DNA of 11,509 nt from Acidobacteriaceae bacterium. GTDB lineage: Bacteria > Acidobacteriota > Terriglobia > Terriglobales > Acidobacteriaceae. This document shows, in pieces, positions 1 to 7,312 of this stretch. The stretch lies in the NCBI GenBank assembly GCA_003156495.1, contig PMHC01000267.1, positions 201 through 11,709 on the forward strand, written 5' to 3'. The position numbers and the translations under genes are program-made. How positions within the stretch are numbered: position 1 is the first letter of the stretch; each line of letters opens with the position of its first letter. A model generated the notes under the pieces. That model was given only the letters and a program-made list of their open reading frames with translations. It did no database searches and was not told where the DNA came from.

Positions 1-882
1 CGCGCCATTCACAATCTCGGCTCCCGCGCCAACAAGCCTTTTGTCGCCGTCTCCTGCGGCGCCATTCCCGAAACCCTGATCGAAGCCGAGCTTTTCGGCC
101 ACGAAAAGGGCGCCTTCACCGGCACGGTGGGCGCGCGCGAAGGCTACTTCGAACAGGCAGCCGACGGCACGCTCTTCCTCGACGAAATCGGCGAACTGAG
201 CATGTTCACCCAGGTCAAGCTACTGCGCGTCTTGCAGCAGATGGAGTTCAACCGCCTCGGTTCCAGCCGTCTGGTTCCGCTCCGCGCCCGGCTGATCTTC
301 GCCACCAACCGCGATTTGGCAAAACTGGTCGCCGAGGGCAAATTCCGCCAGGACCTCTACTACCGCATCAACGTGATGAGCATCGAGTCGCCGGCGCTAC
401 AGGATCGGGTAGAAGACATTCCGCTGATCGCGCGGCACTTCCTCCGCCACTACTCGGAAACTTTCCAAAAGCCGATGGACGCAATCGAACCCGAAGCGGT
501 TGAAGCGCTCCAGGCCTACCACTGGCCCGGCAACGTTCGCGAGCTGGAAAACATCATACAGCGCGCCATCATTCTGGCCCCCGGCCGCATGGTTCGCGCC
601 GAAGACCTGAATCTTGCTCCGGCGGAACACGAGGAAGCGGCAGCAAACTTTGACGAAGTGGTCGACATTGCCGATTACCAGTCGTCGAGCTCCTTCGAGC
701 GTCAGCTTCGCGACTACAAGGTCAAGCTAGCCGTCAGCGCCGTGCGCGAGAACAACGGCAACAAAACCCTGGCCGCGCGCAGCCTGCAAATCTCGCGCGC
801 CTATCTGCACCGGCTTATCCGTCTGGCCGAAGGCGACTCCGCCGAAGCCGTAATAGGATTGCGTCAGGCCGCCAACGCCTAA
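1..882 (+). CDS. Sigma-54-dependent transcriptional activator, Fis family (5' end cut by window edge)
   Basis: This is the C-terminal 293 residues of an enhancer-binding protein that uses ATP hydrolysis to remodel sigma-54 RNA polymerase. The frame is open from base 1, so the N-terminal sensory or receiver domain and Walker A lie outside the window. Visible AAA+ motifs, numbered from the first codon, are the sigma-54 contact loop GAFTGT (37-42), Walker B GTLFLDEIGEL (56-66), sensor I ATNRDL (101-106), an arginine-finger segment GKFRQDLYYRI (113-123) and sensor II WPGNVRELEN (175-184). After a linker, a Fis-type helix-turn-helix occupies about 248-275 (NNGNKTLAARSLQISRAYLHRLIRL). The contact loop ends in Thr where the family normally has Ala; the other residues fit an active ATPase. 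The gene ends at a strong hairpin. It could regulate the neighbouring polysaccharide operon, but only proximity suggests this. The family call is very secure; the target is unknown. Confidence 0.95.
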   Translation, partial: RAIHNLGSRANKPFVAVSCGAIPETLIEAELFGHEKGAFTGTVGAREGYFEQAADGTLFLDEIGELSMFTQVKLLRVLQQMEFNRLGSSRLVPLRARLIFATNRDLAKLVAEGKFRQDLYYRINVMSIESPALQDRVEDIPLIARHFLRHYSETFQKPMDAIEPEAVEALQAYHWPGNVRELENIIQRAIILAPGRMVRAEDLNLAPAEHEEAAANFDEVVDIADYQSSSSFERQLRDYKVKLAVSAVRENNGNKTLAARSLQISRAYLHRLIRLAEGDSAEAVIGLRQAANA

Positions 883-900
883 GCCATTCCTTATTACGCA

Positions 901-931
901 AAAAAGGGACCGGATTTTCCGGTCCCTTTTT
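901..931. terminator. Bidirectional intrinsic terminator
   Basis: A perfect 8-bp GC-rich stem (GGGACCGG at 906-913 with CCGGTCCC at 919-926) encloses a 5-nt loop ATTTT. It is flanked by five A on the left and five T on the right, which can extend the stem and give a U-tract on either strand. It lies 18 nt after the sigma-54 activator stop and 20 nt past the stop of the converging small acidic gene, so it probably ends both transcripts. Confidence 0.92.
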
Positions 932-951
932 ATTTGTCTTCTGGCTTGAAT

Positions 952-1224
952 CTATGCGAAGTAATCGACCTTGCTGGCGGGCGCATCGTCAAAGCTCGAG
1001 CTCTCGGCCTTAAAGCTGTGCGCCTCTTCCTCATCGTCGGCGAGCAGCAATTCCTCGTCCTCGTCTTCCTCGGTGCCGGCGGCCTTTCTGCTGTTCTTCT
1101 TGCCCGCATCGTCGCCAGCCTTGGCCACGCCGTCAATCTCAAAGATCGCGGGCGGACGCAGCCCCCGCGCGGCAGTCTTCACGGGAGTCACCAACCGGAT
1201 TCCGGAGATGGGAGCGATTTCCAT
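952..1224 (-). CDS. Small acidic hypothetical protein (90 aa)
   Basis: I recognise no named family. The 90-residue protein has an ordered-looking N-terminal third (EIAPISGIRLVTPVK, residues 2-16, and AIFEIDG, about 26-32). A short basic patch (GKKNSRK) follows, then a strongly acidic low-complexity stretch (TEEDEDEELLLADDEEE, about 51-67) and a short C-terminal motif DYFA. It has no signal peptide or membrane segment, so it is probably cytoplasmic and partly disordered. The ATG is preceded by GAGAGG (1231-1236 on the plus strand) with a 6-nt spacer, a convincing ribosome binding site. The gene also ends just before the shared hairpin at 901-931. Two plus-strand shadow frames cover it, but neither has comparable signals. 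I judge it a real gene mainly from the binding site and terminator. A lineage-restricted acidobacterial family is my guess. Function unknown. Confidence 0.72.
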   Translation of the reverse strand: MEIAPISGIRLVTPVKTAARGLRPPAIFEIDGVAKAGDDAGKKNSRKAAGTEEDEDEELLLADDEEEAHSFKAESSSFDDAPASKVDYFA

Positions 1225-1378
1225 GCTTCGCCTCTCGTCTTATTTCATCGGCGAAAAAGGTGCGTGGCTTTAATCTTTCAAACCGGCTTTTGTCCAATTT
1301 CAAGACATTTTCCCCTTACCTCCGTACTGCCAGATCATTTCTTCTCCACGCTTTGAGGCCAGGCGCTACACTGTTTCC
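1225..1378. promoter_or_regulatory. Divergent intergenic region between the acidic gene and cyaY
   Basis: These 154 nt separate two divergent genes and are visibly more AT-rich than their surroundings (runs such as TTTAATCTTTCAAA and TCAAGACATTTTCCCC), so both promoters should lie here. On the minus strand a TTGGAC with ATTAAA 17 nt later is a weak sigma-70-like match for the acidic gene. No good -10 is obvious for cyaY. The region is called from position and composition only. Confidence 0.4.
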
Positions 1379-1702
1379 ATGCCGGACGAGCAGGAATTCC
1401 GCCGCGCCGCCGATGCGGCTCTCGATGCGCTCAAACGCCACTTGATCGCGCGCGAAGAAGACGAGCAGGCCGCCTTCGAGGTCGAGGAACAGGGTGGAGT
1501 TTTGAATGTTCTTTTCGAGGAACCGGGAACGCGCTTTGTGATTACACCCAACGCGCCCGTGCACCAGATCTGGATCTCGGCGCTGGCCACCAGCTTCAAG
1601 CTCGATTGGGACTCTGCGACGAACGGCTTTGCGCTCGTCCGCACCGGCGAAACGCTGACGGCACTGGTCGATCGGCTCATCGGCGAATATCACGCCGACT
1701 GA
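1379..1702 (+). CDS. cyaY: Frataxin-like iron-binding protein, CyaY family
   Basis: Bacterial frataxin (CyaY) binds iron and tunes iron-sulfur cluster assembly on the IscS/IscU machinery in the cytoplasm. The 107-residue product has the size of CyaY and its fold order. An acidic N-terminal helix (EQEFRRAADAALDALKRHLI, about 4-23) is followed by an acidic ridge, strands GGVLNVLFEE (39-48) and RFVITPNAPVHQIWISAL (52-69), then a strand-turn of the FxLDWDxxxxGFALVRTGE type and a C-terminal helix (TALVDRLIGEYH). The PVHQIWIS segment corresponds to the highly conserved PLHQVWLA core of CyaY. No strong Shine-Dalgarno is seen before the ATG; GAGG lies too far upstream. The gene is divergent from the small acidic gene across a 154-nt gap and has no obvious link to the polysaccharide operon. 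No isc or suf gene is present here. The fold assignment is good; the iron role is from family knowledge. Confidence 0.85.
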   Translation: MPDEQEFRRAADAALDALKRHLIAREEDEQAAFEVEEQGGVLNVLFEEPGTRFVITPNAPVHQIWISALATSFKLDWDSATNGFALVRTGETLTALVDRLIGEYHAD

Positions 1703-1706
1703 TTTT
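1680..1706 (+). terminator. Weak possible terminator at the end of cyaY
   Basis: A 6-bp inverted repeat TCGGCG (1680-1685) / CGCCGA (1693-1698) has a 7-nt loop AATATCA. It is followed after four bases by TTTT (1703-1706). It overlaps the last codons of the frataxin-like gene. The stem is short and the U-tract is only four bases, so this may be chance. Confidence 0.25.
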
Positions 1707-1719
1707 AAAAGAAGCGATG

Positions 1720-4605
1720 TTAGCGCTTGCGCCGGTATTGACCATGCTGCGAGGGCAGCGTCAGCACCGTATCGGGAAAGTCGCGCAGCGTCGCTTCCAG
1801 CGGCTGAGGCGGCAGAATCTCCGGCGCGACGGTCACCTCACGCGAAGCTGAATTGACGTCGGCAACCGGAGCAACAGAAACGGGCTCAACTGAAGCCGGC
1901 GCGACAGGAACCGAATAGCGCAGAGGCGCAGGCGCGGGACGCGAAGTTTTTTGCGGCGCGGCGAAAAGCGAAACCGGCTCCCGCGAAGCAATTGTGCTTT
2001 CGACCGCAGCCGCTTCGGTCACCAGTTGCGCAGCGGTGCTCTCGCCTTCTCCGGCCTCGCCCGGTGCCTTGGGCTTGAGAGTAAAAGCAAGATTCCGCAG
2101 TCCGCTCAACCGCGAGTGAACAGCCTGGGCACTCTCTTCCTGCGTAATGACCGGCGGCGCGGCAGCAACGGCACGCGGGGCAACAGTGGGAAAGTTGGCA
2201 GTTGCGGGCGGTTTGTTTGTGCCCGCGATCATCTCATCCCAGTTTCCGATCCGTGCTTTACCGGGCGCGGCAAGGGGCGCATCGGAGTGGACAGGCTGCT
2301 CAACGAGCCACCAGGGAGTCTGCTCCTCGGATTGGACGGGAGGCTGAGCAGGAGCTTGCGGCACGGGAGACGCAACCGGCGCGGCAGCCGAAGCAACTTG
2401 AACCGACGGTTCCTCATGAACTGGCTGAACCGAACGGGCCGGCGGCACGGAGTATGGCGAAAGCTGGCTGGCGGCAGGCTGCGGCTGCTTCAACTCCGCG
2501 CCGGTCCACGTCGGCGTTGCCGAAGAAGCCGAAGGAACGGAGCGGCTGTGAATCGGCCGCCGCTCCTGTGAGCGCACGTGGTTTTCCGTCTCGCCGATCG
2601 CGCGGCGAAAGGCAGGGTCGGCCTTGGTCAGGCTCACGCGGTTCAGCACAAAACCGACAGCCGCGGCATCGAGCCGTTGCAGGCGGTCGGCGGTGGCGCG
2701 CAGTTGCGCGCGCGTGGTTACGCCCGACTCGATCACCACGATGATGCAATCGGCAAAGCGCGACAGGTACTCGGTCTCGGCCGAAACGGTCAGCGGCGCG
2801 GCGTCAGTTAAAAACACTTTTGCCCGCTTGGCCTCGGCGGTTTCCGCCACCGGATGCAACAGCGCGGTCGAATGCGAGACCGACTGCGTGGCGCGAATTT
2901 CGTTGCCCATCGCAGCCTCGGCCGAGCTAAGGATTTCAGCGCTCCGGCCCATCGGCGCCAGCAACTCTTTCACGCGGTTGGCCAGAGTGGTCACGCCCGC
3001 TCCAGAGCCGGTTCCCGTAAAGACGTAATTCCGCACGTCGCCTTCCTTGGCGGCGTATTCGATGCCCGCGGTCAGCCGCAGCAGATGTTCGCCGGCCACC
3101 GCTTCTGAAACTTCGTCGAAATCCGGCAGCAGCGCCATCGGCGCAAGGCCCAACAGATTTTCCACGTCTGAGGCGACGTAAATTCGCGGGTCCATCTTTT
3201 GCGCAATGAGCGCGATGCTCACGCCCAGCAGCAAAAATAGAATCAGAATCGCCACGGCGTTGCGTATCACGCCGGCCACGGAAGGATGCGCGGGCGCGGC
3301 GGCGGCGGCGGCCAGATGGGCCGTGCCGGGAGCGCTATCTTCCAGCGCCATGTTCTGCAACTGCTCGTCGACTGTAGCGTAGCGGGTTTGCAGCCGCGTA
3401 ATGTCGTTGGCCAGATCATTGGCCCGCTGCAGCTTGGGCGTCGCGCCGGCCGCGGTATGGGTCATCTGCGCAATCTGTCCGTTCAGCCGCGACTCAACGC
3501 TGGCGGTGCGATCCAGGTCGGCGCGAAGCTGACCTTCAATGCGCGTCGCGGTCTTGGCGCGCAAATTATTGCTCGCCGAATCCAGCGCGCCGTCGATCTG
3601 CGACAACTCGGCCGCATCCTGCTTGTACTGCGGATGGTTCGGCGTAAGGTTGGCCATCTGCGAAACCAGCACCGCGCGGCGCTGTTGCAGCGAATTCTTC
3701 AGGCTCGACAATCCGGCGTCGGTGGCGATGGCCTGATCGGCCTGCGCGTCCAGCGCCGATGTACCTCCGCGCGAAACGCTCAGCGCGGTCAAACGCGCCG
3801 CGGCCTCGTCGTGATCGGCGCGGGCTTTCACCAACTCATCGTGCATCCGGGCAATGTCGTCGTCGTAATGCACCGGCGCCACCGCGCCAATGCCGGCCAC
3901 ACCCAGTTGCGCATTCAGCGATGCCTGCTCGGAGCGGTCGTCGTCCAGTTCTTTCTTCACCCGGTCGCGCTCGTCGTGCAGCATGGCCAGCCGCGACGAA
4001 TCGCCGATCTTCTGCTCGTGCGCGGTGTTTTCAATATAGCTGTTGGCCACGGCATTGGCCGCGGCGGCGGCGGTATCGGGATTGGAGGCGTGCGCGGTGA
4101 CGGAAACCTGATAGCTGGTGCCCACGCGCGCCACTTCGACGGCCCCCTTCAGCCGGTCGGCGGCACTCTGTTCGCTCTCGCCGCCACGCTGCCAGACGCC
4201 ATCCAGCTTATGCACGGCGCTGGTCAAAACATCCTGGCGGGTCATGCTCAGCAATTGCTGCTGCAGATACGAATCGTAGGTCGCCGGGTCGTAGTTATAG
4301 GGCCAGTGCATGGGCGCCGCGCCCTCAAGCACGCGCGTCGGCGTCGGCTGAATATAGACAAAACTCTGCGCGGTATAAATCGACCAGTTTTTAGCGGCGT
4401 AAGCTACAGCCAAAATTACTCCGGCCAAGGCAAAGCCCCAAACCAAGCGACGGTGCATCTGCAAGCCGCGCATAAGGTCGAAGCGGAAGACCGGCGGCTC
4501 CGCGCTTGGAACCGTAAAACCTTGCGGAGCCGCCGCTGGAGCCGAAGAACCGTCGGTCAAGCGAAAAGCCTCGGCAGAGGAAAGCGCATCCTGTCTGCGA
4601 TTCAT
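1720..4605 (-). CDS. Wzz-type chain-length determinant with degenerate BY-kinase-like domain and long Pro/Ala-rich tail
   Basis: This 961-residue inner-membrane polysaccharide co-polymerase is expected to set chain length and link the Wzy polymerase to the Wza exporter. The domains in order are: a cytoplasmic N-terminus (1-54); TM1 (about 55-72); a Wzz periplasmic part with long helical or coiled-coil stretches (about 195-425); a Pro-containing approach PAHPS (438-442); and TM2 (about 447-468). A cytoplasmic BY-kinase-like fold follows (about 480-660). Its P-loop position reads GTGSGAGVTT (531-540), with Val538 where the Walker A lysine belongs. The Walker A' aspartate strand is not found (SAEIL, 555-559). 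The Walker B region reads KVFLTDAAP (596-604). Residues about 675-961 are a Pro/Ala/Ser-rich, probably disordered tail without the terminal tyrosine cluster of Wzc-type kinases. It is therefore probably not an active kinase (inference). The start overlaps the Wza gene stop as ATGA. Confidence 0.9.
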   Translation of the reverse strand: MNRRQDALSSAEAFRLTDGSSAPAAAPQGFTVPSAEPPVFRFDLMRGLQMHRRLVWGFALAGVILAVAYAAKNWSIYTAQSFVYIQPTPTRVLEGAAPMHWPYNYDPATYDSYLQQQLLSMTRQDVLTSAVHKLDGVWQRGGESEQSAADRLKGAVEVARVGTSYQVSVTAHASNPDTAAAAANAVANSYIENTAHEQKIGDSSRLAMLHDERDRVKKELDDDRSEQASLNAQLGVAGIGAVAPVHYDDDIARMHDELVKARADHDEAAARLTALSVSRGGTSALDAQADQAIATDAGLSSLKNSLQQRRAVLVSQMANLTPNHPQYKQDAAELSQIDGALDSASNNLRAKTATRIEGQLRADLDRTASVESRLNGQIAQMTHTAAGATPKLQRANDLANDITRLQTRYATVDEQLQNMALEDSAPGTAHLAAAAAAPAHPSVAGVIRNAVAILILFLLLGVSIALIAQKMDPRIYVASDVENLLGLAPMALLPDFDEVSEAVAGEHLLRLTAGIEYAAKEGDVRNYVFTGTGSGAGVTTLANRVKELLAPMGRSAEILSSAEAAMGNEIRATQSVSHSTALLHPVAETAEAKRAKVFLTDAAPLTVSAETEYLSRFADCIIVVIESGVTTRAQLRATADRLQRLDAAAVGFVLNRVSLTKADPAFRRAIGETENHVRSQERRPIHSRSVPSASSATPTWTGAELKQPQPAASQLSPYSVPPARSVQPVHEEPSVQVASAAAPVASPVPQAPAQPPVQSEEQTPWWLVEQPVHSDAPLAAPGKARIGNWDEMIAGTNKPPATANFPTVAPRAVAAAPPVITQEESAQAVHSRLSGLRNLAFTLKPKAPGEAGEGESTAAQLVTEAAAVESTIASREPVSLFAAPQKTSRPAPAPLRYSVPVAPASVEPVSVAPVADVNSASREVTVAPEILPPQPLEATLRDFPDTVLTLPSQHGQYRRKR

Positions 4606-5621
4606 AGCACCGCCCCCAGATAAGCCAGCGAGCTGAGCGAGAAGAGCGGGTTCAGCCGTTGCATGACGTAGGTGGCGCGGGCAAAGCCGGTCTTCGGCAC
4701 AAAAATAATTTCGCCCGGCCGCAGCGTAATCTCGCGCGCCTTGACGGGATTAAGCGCGTCCTTGAAGGTAAGCACCCGCGATTTGCCCGTCGTCGGATCG
4801 ATAAGCTGAATGTGCGCGTTGTTGCCGGCCTGATCGGTCAAGCCGCCGGCGTCGGCCAGCACGCCGGCCAGCGTCGAGTTGGTGGTCAACGGCACCGCGC
4901 CCGGATGCTGAACCTCGCCCAGCACGGAGACGAAGCGCTCCGACAAGCTGGGCACGTAAATCACATCGTCGCGGCGCAGACGCAGGTCAGCCAGCGTATT
5001 GCCAGACTCGATCAGTTGTCGAAGCTCGACCCATACCACCTGATCGCTACCGCGATAGATGGCGCAGCGCTCGGGAATTTCGGCGGGTTTGTTCTGTCCC
5101 GTAGAAAGGCCGCTTTGCGTCAGCGCCCCCAGCAATGTGGGCGTGCCGCTGAAGATGACCTCGCCAGGCTTAGTTACCGCGCCCAGCACCAGCACGCGAT
5201 TAGCGGTGTACTTGGTGACGGTTACCTGCGCGGCAATATTGCTGTAATAGCTCGATAGCGCCGTCACAATAGCCTTGCTGGCCTCGGGGCGCGTCAGTCC
5301 GTCGACGGCGATGTCGCCGGCCAGCGGCAGAGAGATGCGGCCGTCCGGTCCGACAACTAATTTGGCTTGCAGGTCGGGCCTTCCGGCAAAGTCCACCGTA
5401 ATTTCGTCGCCTCGGCCCAAACGGTACTCTTCGTTGGCGGGCGGCTCAAAGTTGCGCAGCACCTCCAGCGGATTCTGCTTCAGTTGCGGATCGGCAGGCG
5501 GCGCGGCGGCAGACGAAGCATCAACAGACGGAGCAGCGGAGAGCTGCGGCGTTTGCGCCCGCAGACAAAAACTCGTCAGAAACAGCGGCAATAGCGCCGC
5601 CATGCGCAGTCCACGATTCAC
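4602..5621 (-). CDS. Wza-type polysaccharide export outer-membrane protein (Poly_export/SLBB)
   Basis: This 339-residue periplasmic/outer-membrane exporter forms the channel through which polymer leaves the cell. I start it at GTG 5621, not at the longer upstream frame. The GTG overlaps the flippase stop (GTGA) and is preceded by GGGAGG (5629-5634) with a 7-nt spacer. It also places an N-terminal signal sequence at the start (NRGLR, then a hydrophobic core MAALLPLFLTSFCL, with likely cleavage near RAQT). The cysteine at 19 lacks a good lipobox (Phe precedes it), so it is probably not a classical lipoprotein. The Poly_export domain is about 65-137 (YRLGRGDEITVDFAGRPDL; GPDGRISLPLAGDIAVDGLT). 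Two SLBB repeats follow at about 143-224 (VLVLGAVTKPGEV) and 229-310 (RFVSVLGEVQHPGAVPL), the second ending in GEIIFVPK. Its stop overlaps the Wzz start. The family assignment is secure. Confidence 0.93.
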   Translation of the reverse strand: MNRGLRMAALLPLFLTSFCLRAQTPQLSAAPSVDASSAAAPPADPQLKQNPLEVLRNFEPPANEEYRLGRGDEITVDFAGRPDLQAKLVVGPDGRISLPLAGDIAVDGLTRPEASKAIVTALSSYYSNIAAQVTVTKYTANRVLVLGAVTKPGEVIFSGTPTLLGALTQSGLSTGQNKPAEIPERCAIYRGSDQVVWVELRQLIESGNTLADLRLRRDDVIYVPSLSERFVSVLGEVQHPGAVPLTTNSTLAGVLADAGGLTDQAGNNAHIQLIDPTTGKSRVLTFKDALNPVKAREITLRPGEIIFVPKTGFARATYVMQRLNPLFSLSSLAYLGAVL

Positions 5622-7312
5622 GCCAGGGCCTCCCTTCCTCGCAATCGTCCTAAACTTTGTCTGCACCACTGCAACTCCTTCGTCTTCTCGGCTTCCGTCA
5701 ACACCCAGCGATGCAGCACGGTTAAAACGCCCGCCAGGTACAAAAGCCCCGCAACAGTTAAGATGCCCATGCCCTGCCAGCGATTCGTTCCTTGCGTCAA
5801 ACAGGCCAGCGGCCAAGCCAATACGCCCGCGACCAGATAGGGCGTAAAACCGGGAACGATTACCTTGCGTAAAAAACTCTTAAGCGGCACCCGCAACACC
5901 ACATGCACCCGACCCATCAGCACGCAGGCCGAGCCGGCCGTCGCCGCCGAAACTGCCACGCCGATTCCCAACGGCGACCAGCGACCTTCGATCCAACGCG
6001 CCATGGGCAAGGTAACCGCCAGCAAAATCAGATTGGGAATCGAATAGGTGAACTCTTCGTAAACCCGGCCCATTCCCCGAAAGGTTGAAGTTCCCGGCCC
6101 TGTAAGCATATGAAATTGCGCGGCCAAACTAAATACCACAAACAGGGGGATCAGGGTCTGGCGCATCGGTAACTGCGAACCTAACCAAACGTGTAGTAAT
6201 GGTACGGCCCAAAGCGCCAAAACCGCCACAAAAGCCGAGGTACACAGATTGGCGTAGCGCGAACTGTCCAGATAGAGCGTGCGCAGGTTCCGCATCCGGT
6301 CAGCGTCGCTCGAGGCCGCATCGACGTGCGAGGCCGCCGGCAGCAGCGCCGCGAAAAAGGCCATGGGCACGGTGGAAAGCGAGGAAGGCCACTTCTTGGC
6401 CACATCCAGCAGGCCGGCCGCGGCGGTTCCAATCATCCCCAGCGCCGTCACCCGCTCCACCGAATCGAGAAAGATCGACAACATGCTCTGGAACTGCACC
6501 AGACCGCCGAAGTGCAGCACGTAGCGAATCGACTCGCGCCGCACCAGCCGCGGGGAAAGGTGCAGCCAATCGAGCTTTCTCCACGCCCACCATATGGCCA
6601 GCCCGTCGTTGAACAGCGTGCGGATCAGGTAGGCTTCGGCCAGCCCGCGAATGCCGCGGCCGGAGCCGACCAGAATCAGGATCGCGGCGAACTCGGCCAG
6701 AATGCCCAGGATGAGAAAAACCTGCGTGGAGGCGATCTGCTGCGTGGCGGCCAAAATATCGCCAAAGCCGCTGAGCGAAATCGCCGACAGAAAAACGCCG
6801 AGCACGATCAGCACCGCTTCTTTGCCATCGGCGGCGTGCGCGGCCGGCAGGTGCAGCCAGGGCGAGTACCAGTTCCAGGCCAGCAAAAAGAACAAAAAAA
6901 TCGCGCCGCACAAGGGAATGGTGATGGCCAATCCAGTCGAAAGCAGCGAGTTGGCCCGGTCGTATTCGCGGCGGGCGTGAAACTCGGCCACGTACTTGAT
7001 GTAGACATTCGAAATGCCCAGCGTCGTGACGCCGACATACGAAACCAGAATGAAGATCGTGGTCCAGATGCCGTAGGCCTCCAGCCCCAGGTGATAGAGC
7101 AGGTAGGGCACCAGCACCACGCCGCGGGCCATGTTCACCACCCGCGCCAGAATGGTGGTCAGCACGTTGCGGCTGTACTGGCGGCCCACCTCGCGCAACA
7201 TCTGCGGTTCGGTCTCGGTTGCGGCCTCTTTTATGTCTGCCTTCTGCGCTTGCGCCTTATCCGCTTCTTTTTCCTCGGTTGAATTATCGGAGATCACCCT
7301 CGAATCGGTCAC
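5618..7312 (-). CDS. Wzx-type polysaccharide flippase (MOP/MATE-like oligosaccharide transporter)
   Basis: This integral membrane protein is predicted to flip undecaprenyl-linked repeat units from the cytoplasmic to the periplasmic face. I start it at GTG 7312 (564 residues). This GTG overlaps the upstream glycosyltransferase stop as GTGA, and GGGAGG lies at 7323-7328 with a 10-nt spacer. The first 40 or so residues are hydrophilic and highly charged (TEEKEADKAQAQKADIKEA), an unusually long cytoplasmic lead. The first flippase helix region then begins (SRNVLTTILARVVNMARGVVLVPYLL, about 47-72), with the typical GLEAYGIWTTIF segment (76-87). Around 12 hydrophobic segments follow, up to about residue 535 (WPLACL; ILTVAGLLYLAGVL), and a basic C-terminal tail. 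Conserved points such as RxxTALGMIG (287-295) and TFRGMGR (410-416) fit the family. Its role follows from its place between a glycosyltransferase and a Wza gene. The substrate is unknown. Confidence 0.9.
   Translation of the reverse strand: MTDSRVISDNSTEEKEADKAQAQKADIKEAATETEPQMLREVGRQYSRNVLTTILARVVNMARGVVLVPYLLYHLGLEAYGIWTTIFILVSYVGVTTLGISNVYIKYVAEFHARREYDRANSLLSTGLAITIPLCGAIFLFFLLAWNWYSPWLHLPAAHAADGKEAVLIVLGVFLSAISLSGFGDILAATQQIASTQVFLILGILAEFAAILILVGSGRGIRGLAEAYLIRTLFNDGLAIWWAWRKLDWLHLSPRLVRRESIRYVLHFGGLVQFQSMLSIFLDSVERVTALGMIGTAAAGLLDVAKKWPSSLSTVPMAFFAALLPAASHVDAASSDADRMRNLRTLYLDSSRYANLCTSAFVAVLALWAVPLLHVWLGSQLPMRQTLIPLFVVFSLAAQFHMLTGPGTSTFRGMGRVYEEFTYSIPNLILLAVTLPMARWIEGRWSPLGIGVAVSAATAGSACVLMGRVHVVLRVPLKSFLRKVIVPGFTPYLVAGVLAWPLACLTQGTNRWQGMGILTVAGLLYLAGVLTVLHRWVLTEAEKTKELQWCRQSLGRLRGREALA
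5629..5634 (-). promoter_or_regulatory. Ribosome binding site deciding the GTG start of the Wza gene
   Basis: The minus strand reads GGGAGG, then a 7-nt spacer, then GTG at 5621-5619. It lies inside the last codons of the flippase gene. It supports the shorter, signal-peptide-bearing start over the frame's most upstream codon at 5816, which would add 65 residues with no sign of a signal sequence at their front. Confidence 0.75.

Noticed and set aside
3286..4623. 445-codon plus-strand frame opposite the Wzz gene
   Set aside because: It is Arg/Gly/His/Gln-rich with no domain and mirrors a well-supported gene with clear motifs; GC-rich antisense frames often stay open.
5622..5816. 65-codon N-terminal extension of the Wza gene
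   Set aside because: The extension lies in flippase codons, has no signal-peptide character, and the GTG at 5621 has a strong Shine-Dalgarno and a stop/start overlap.
6326..7282. 318-codon plus-strand frame opposite the flippase gene
   Set aside because: Gln/His/Arg-rich composition, no motif, and the minus strand encodes an evident multi-helix flippase.
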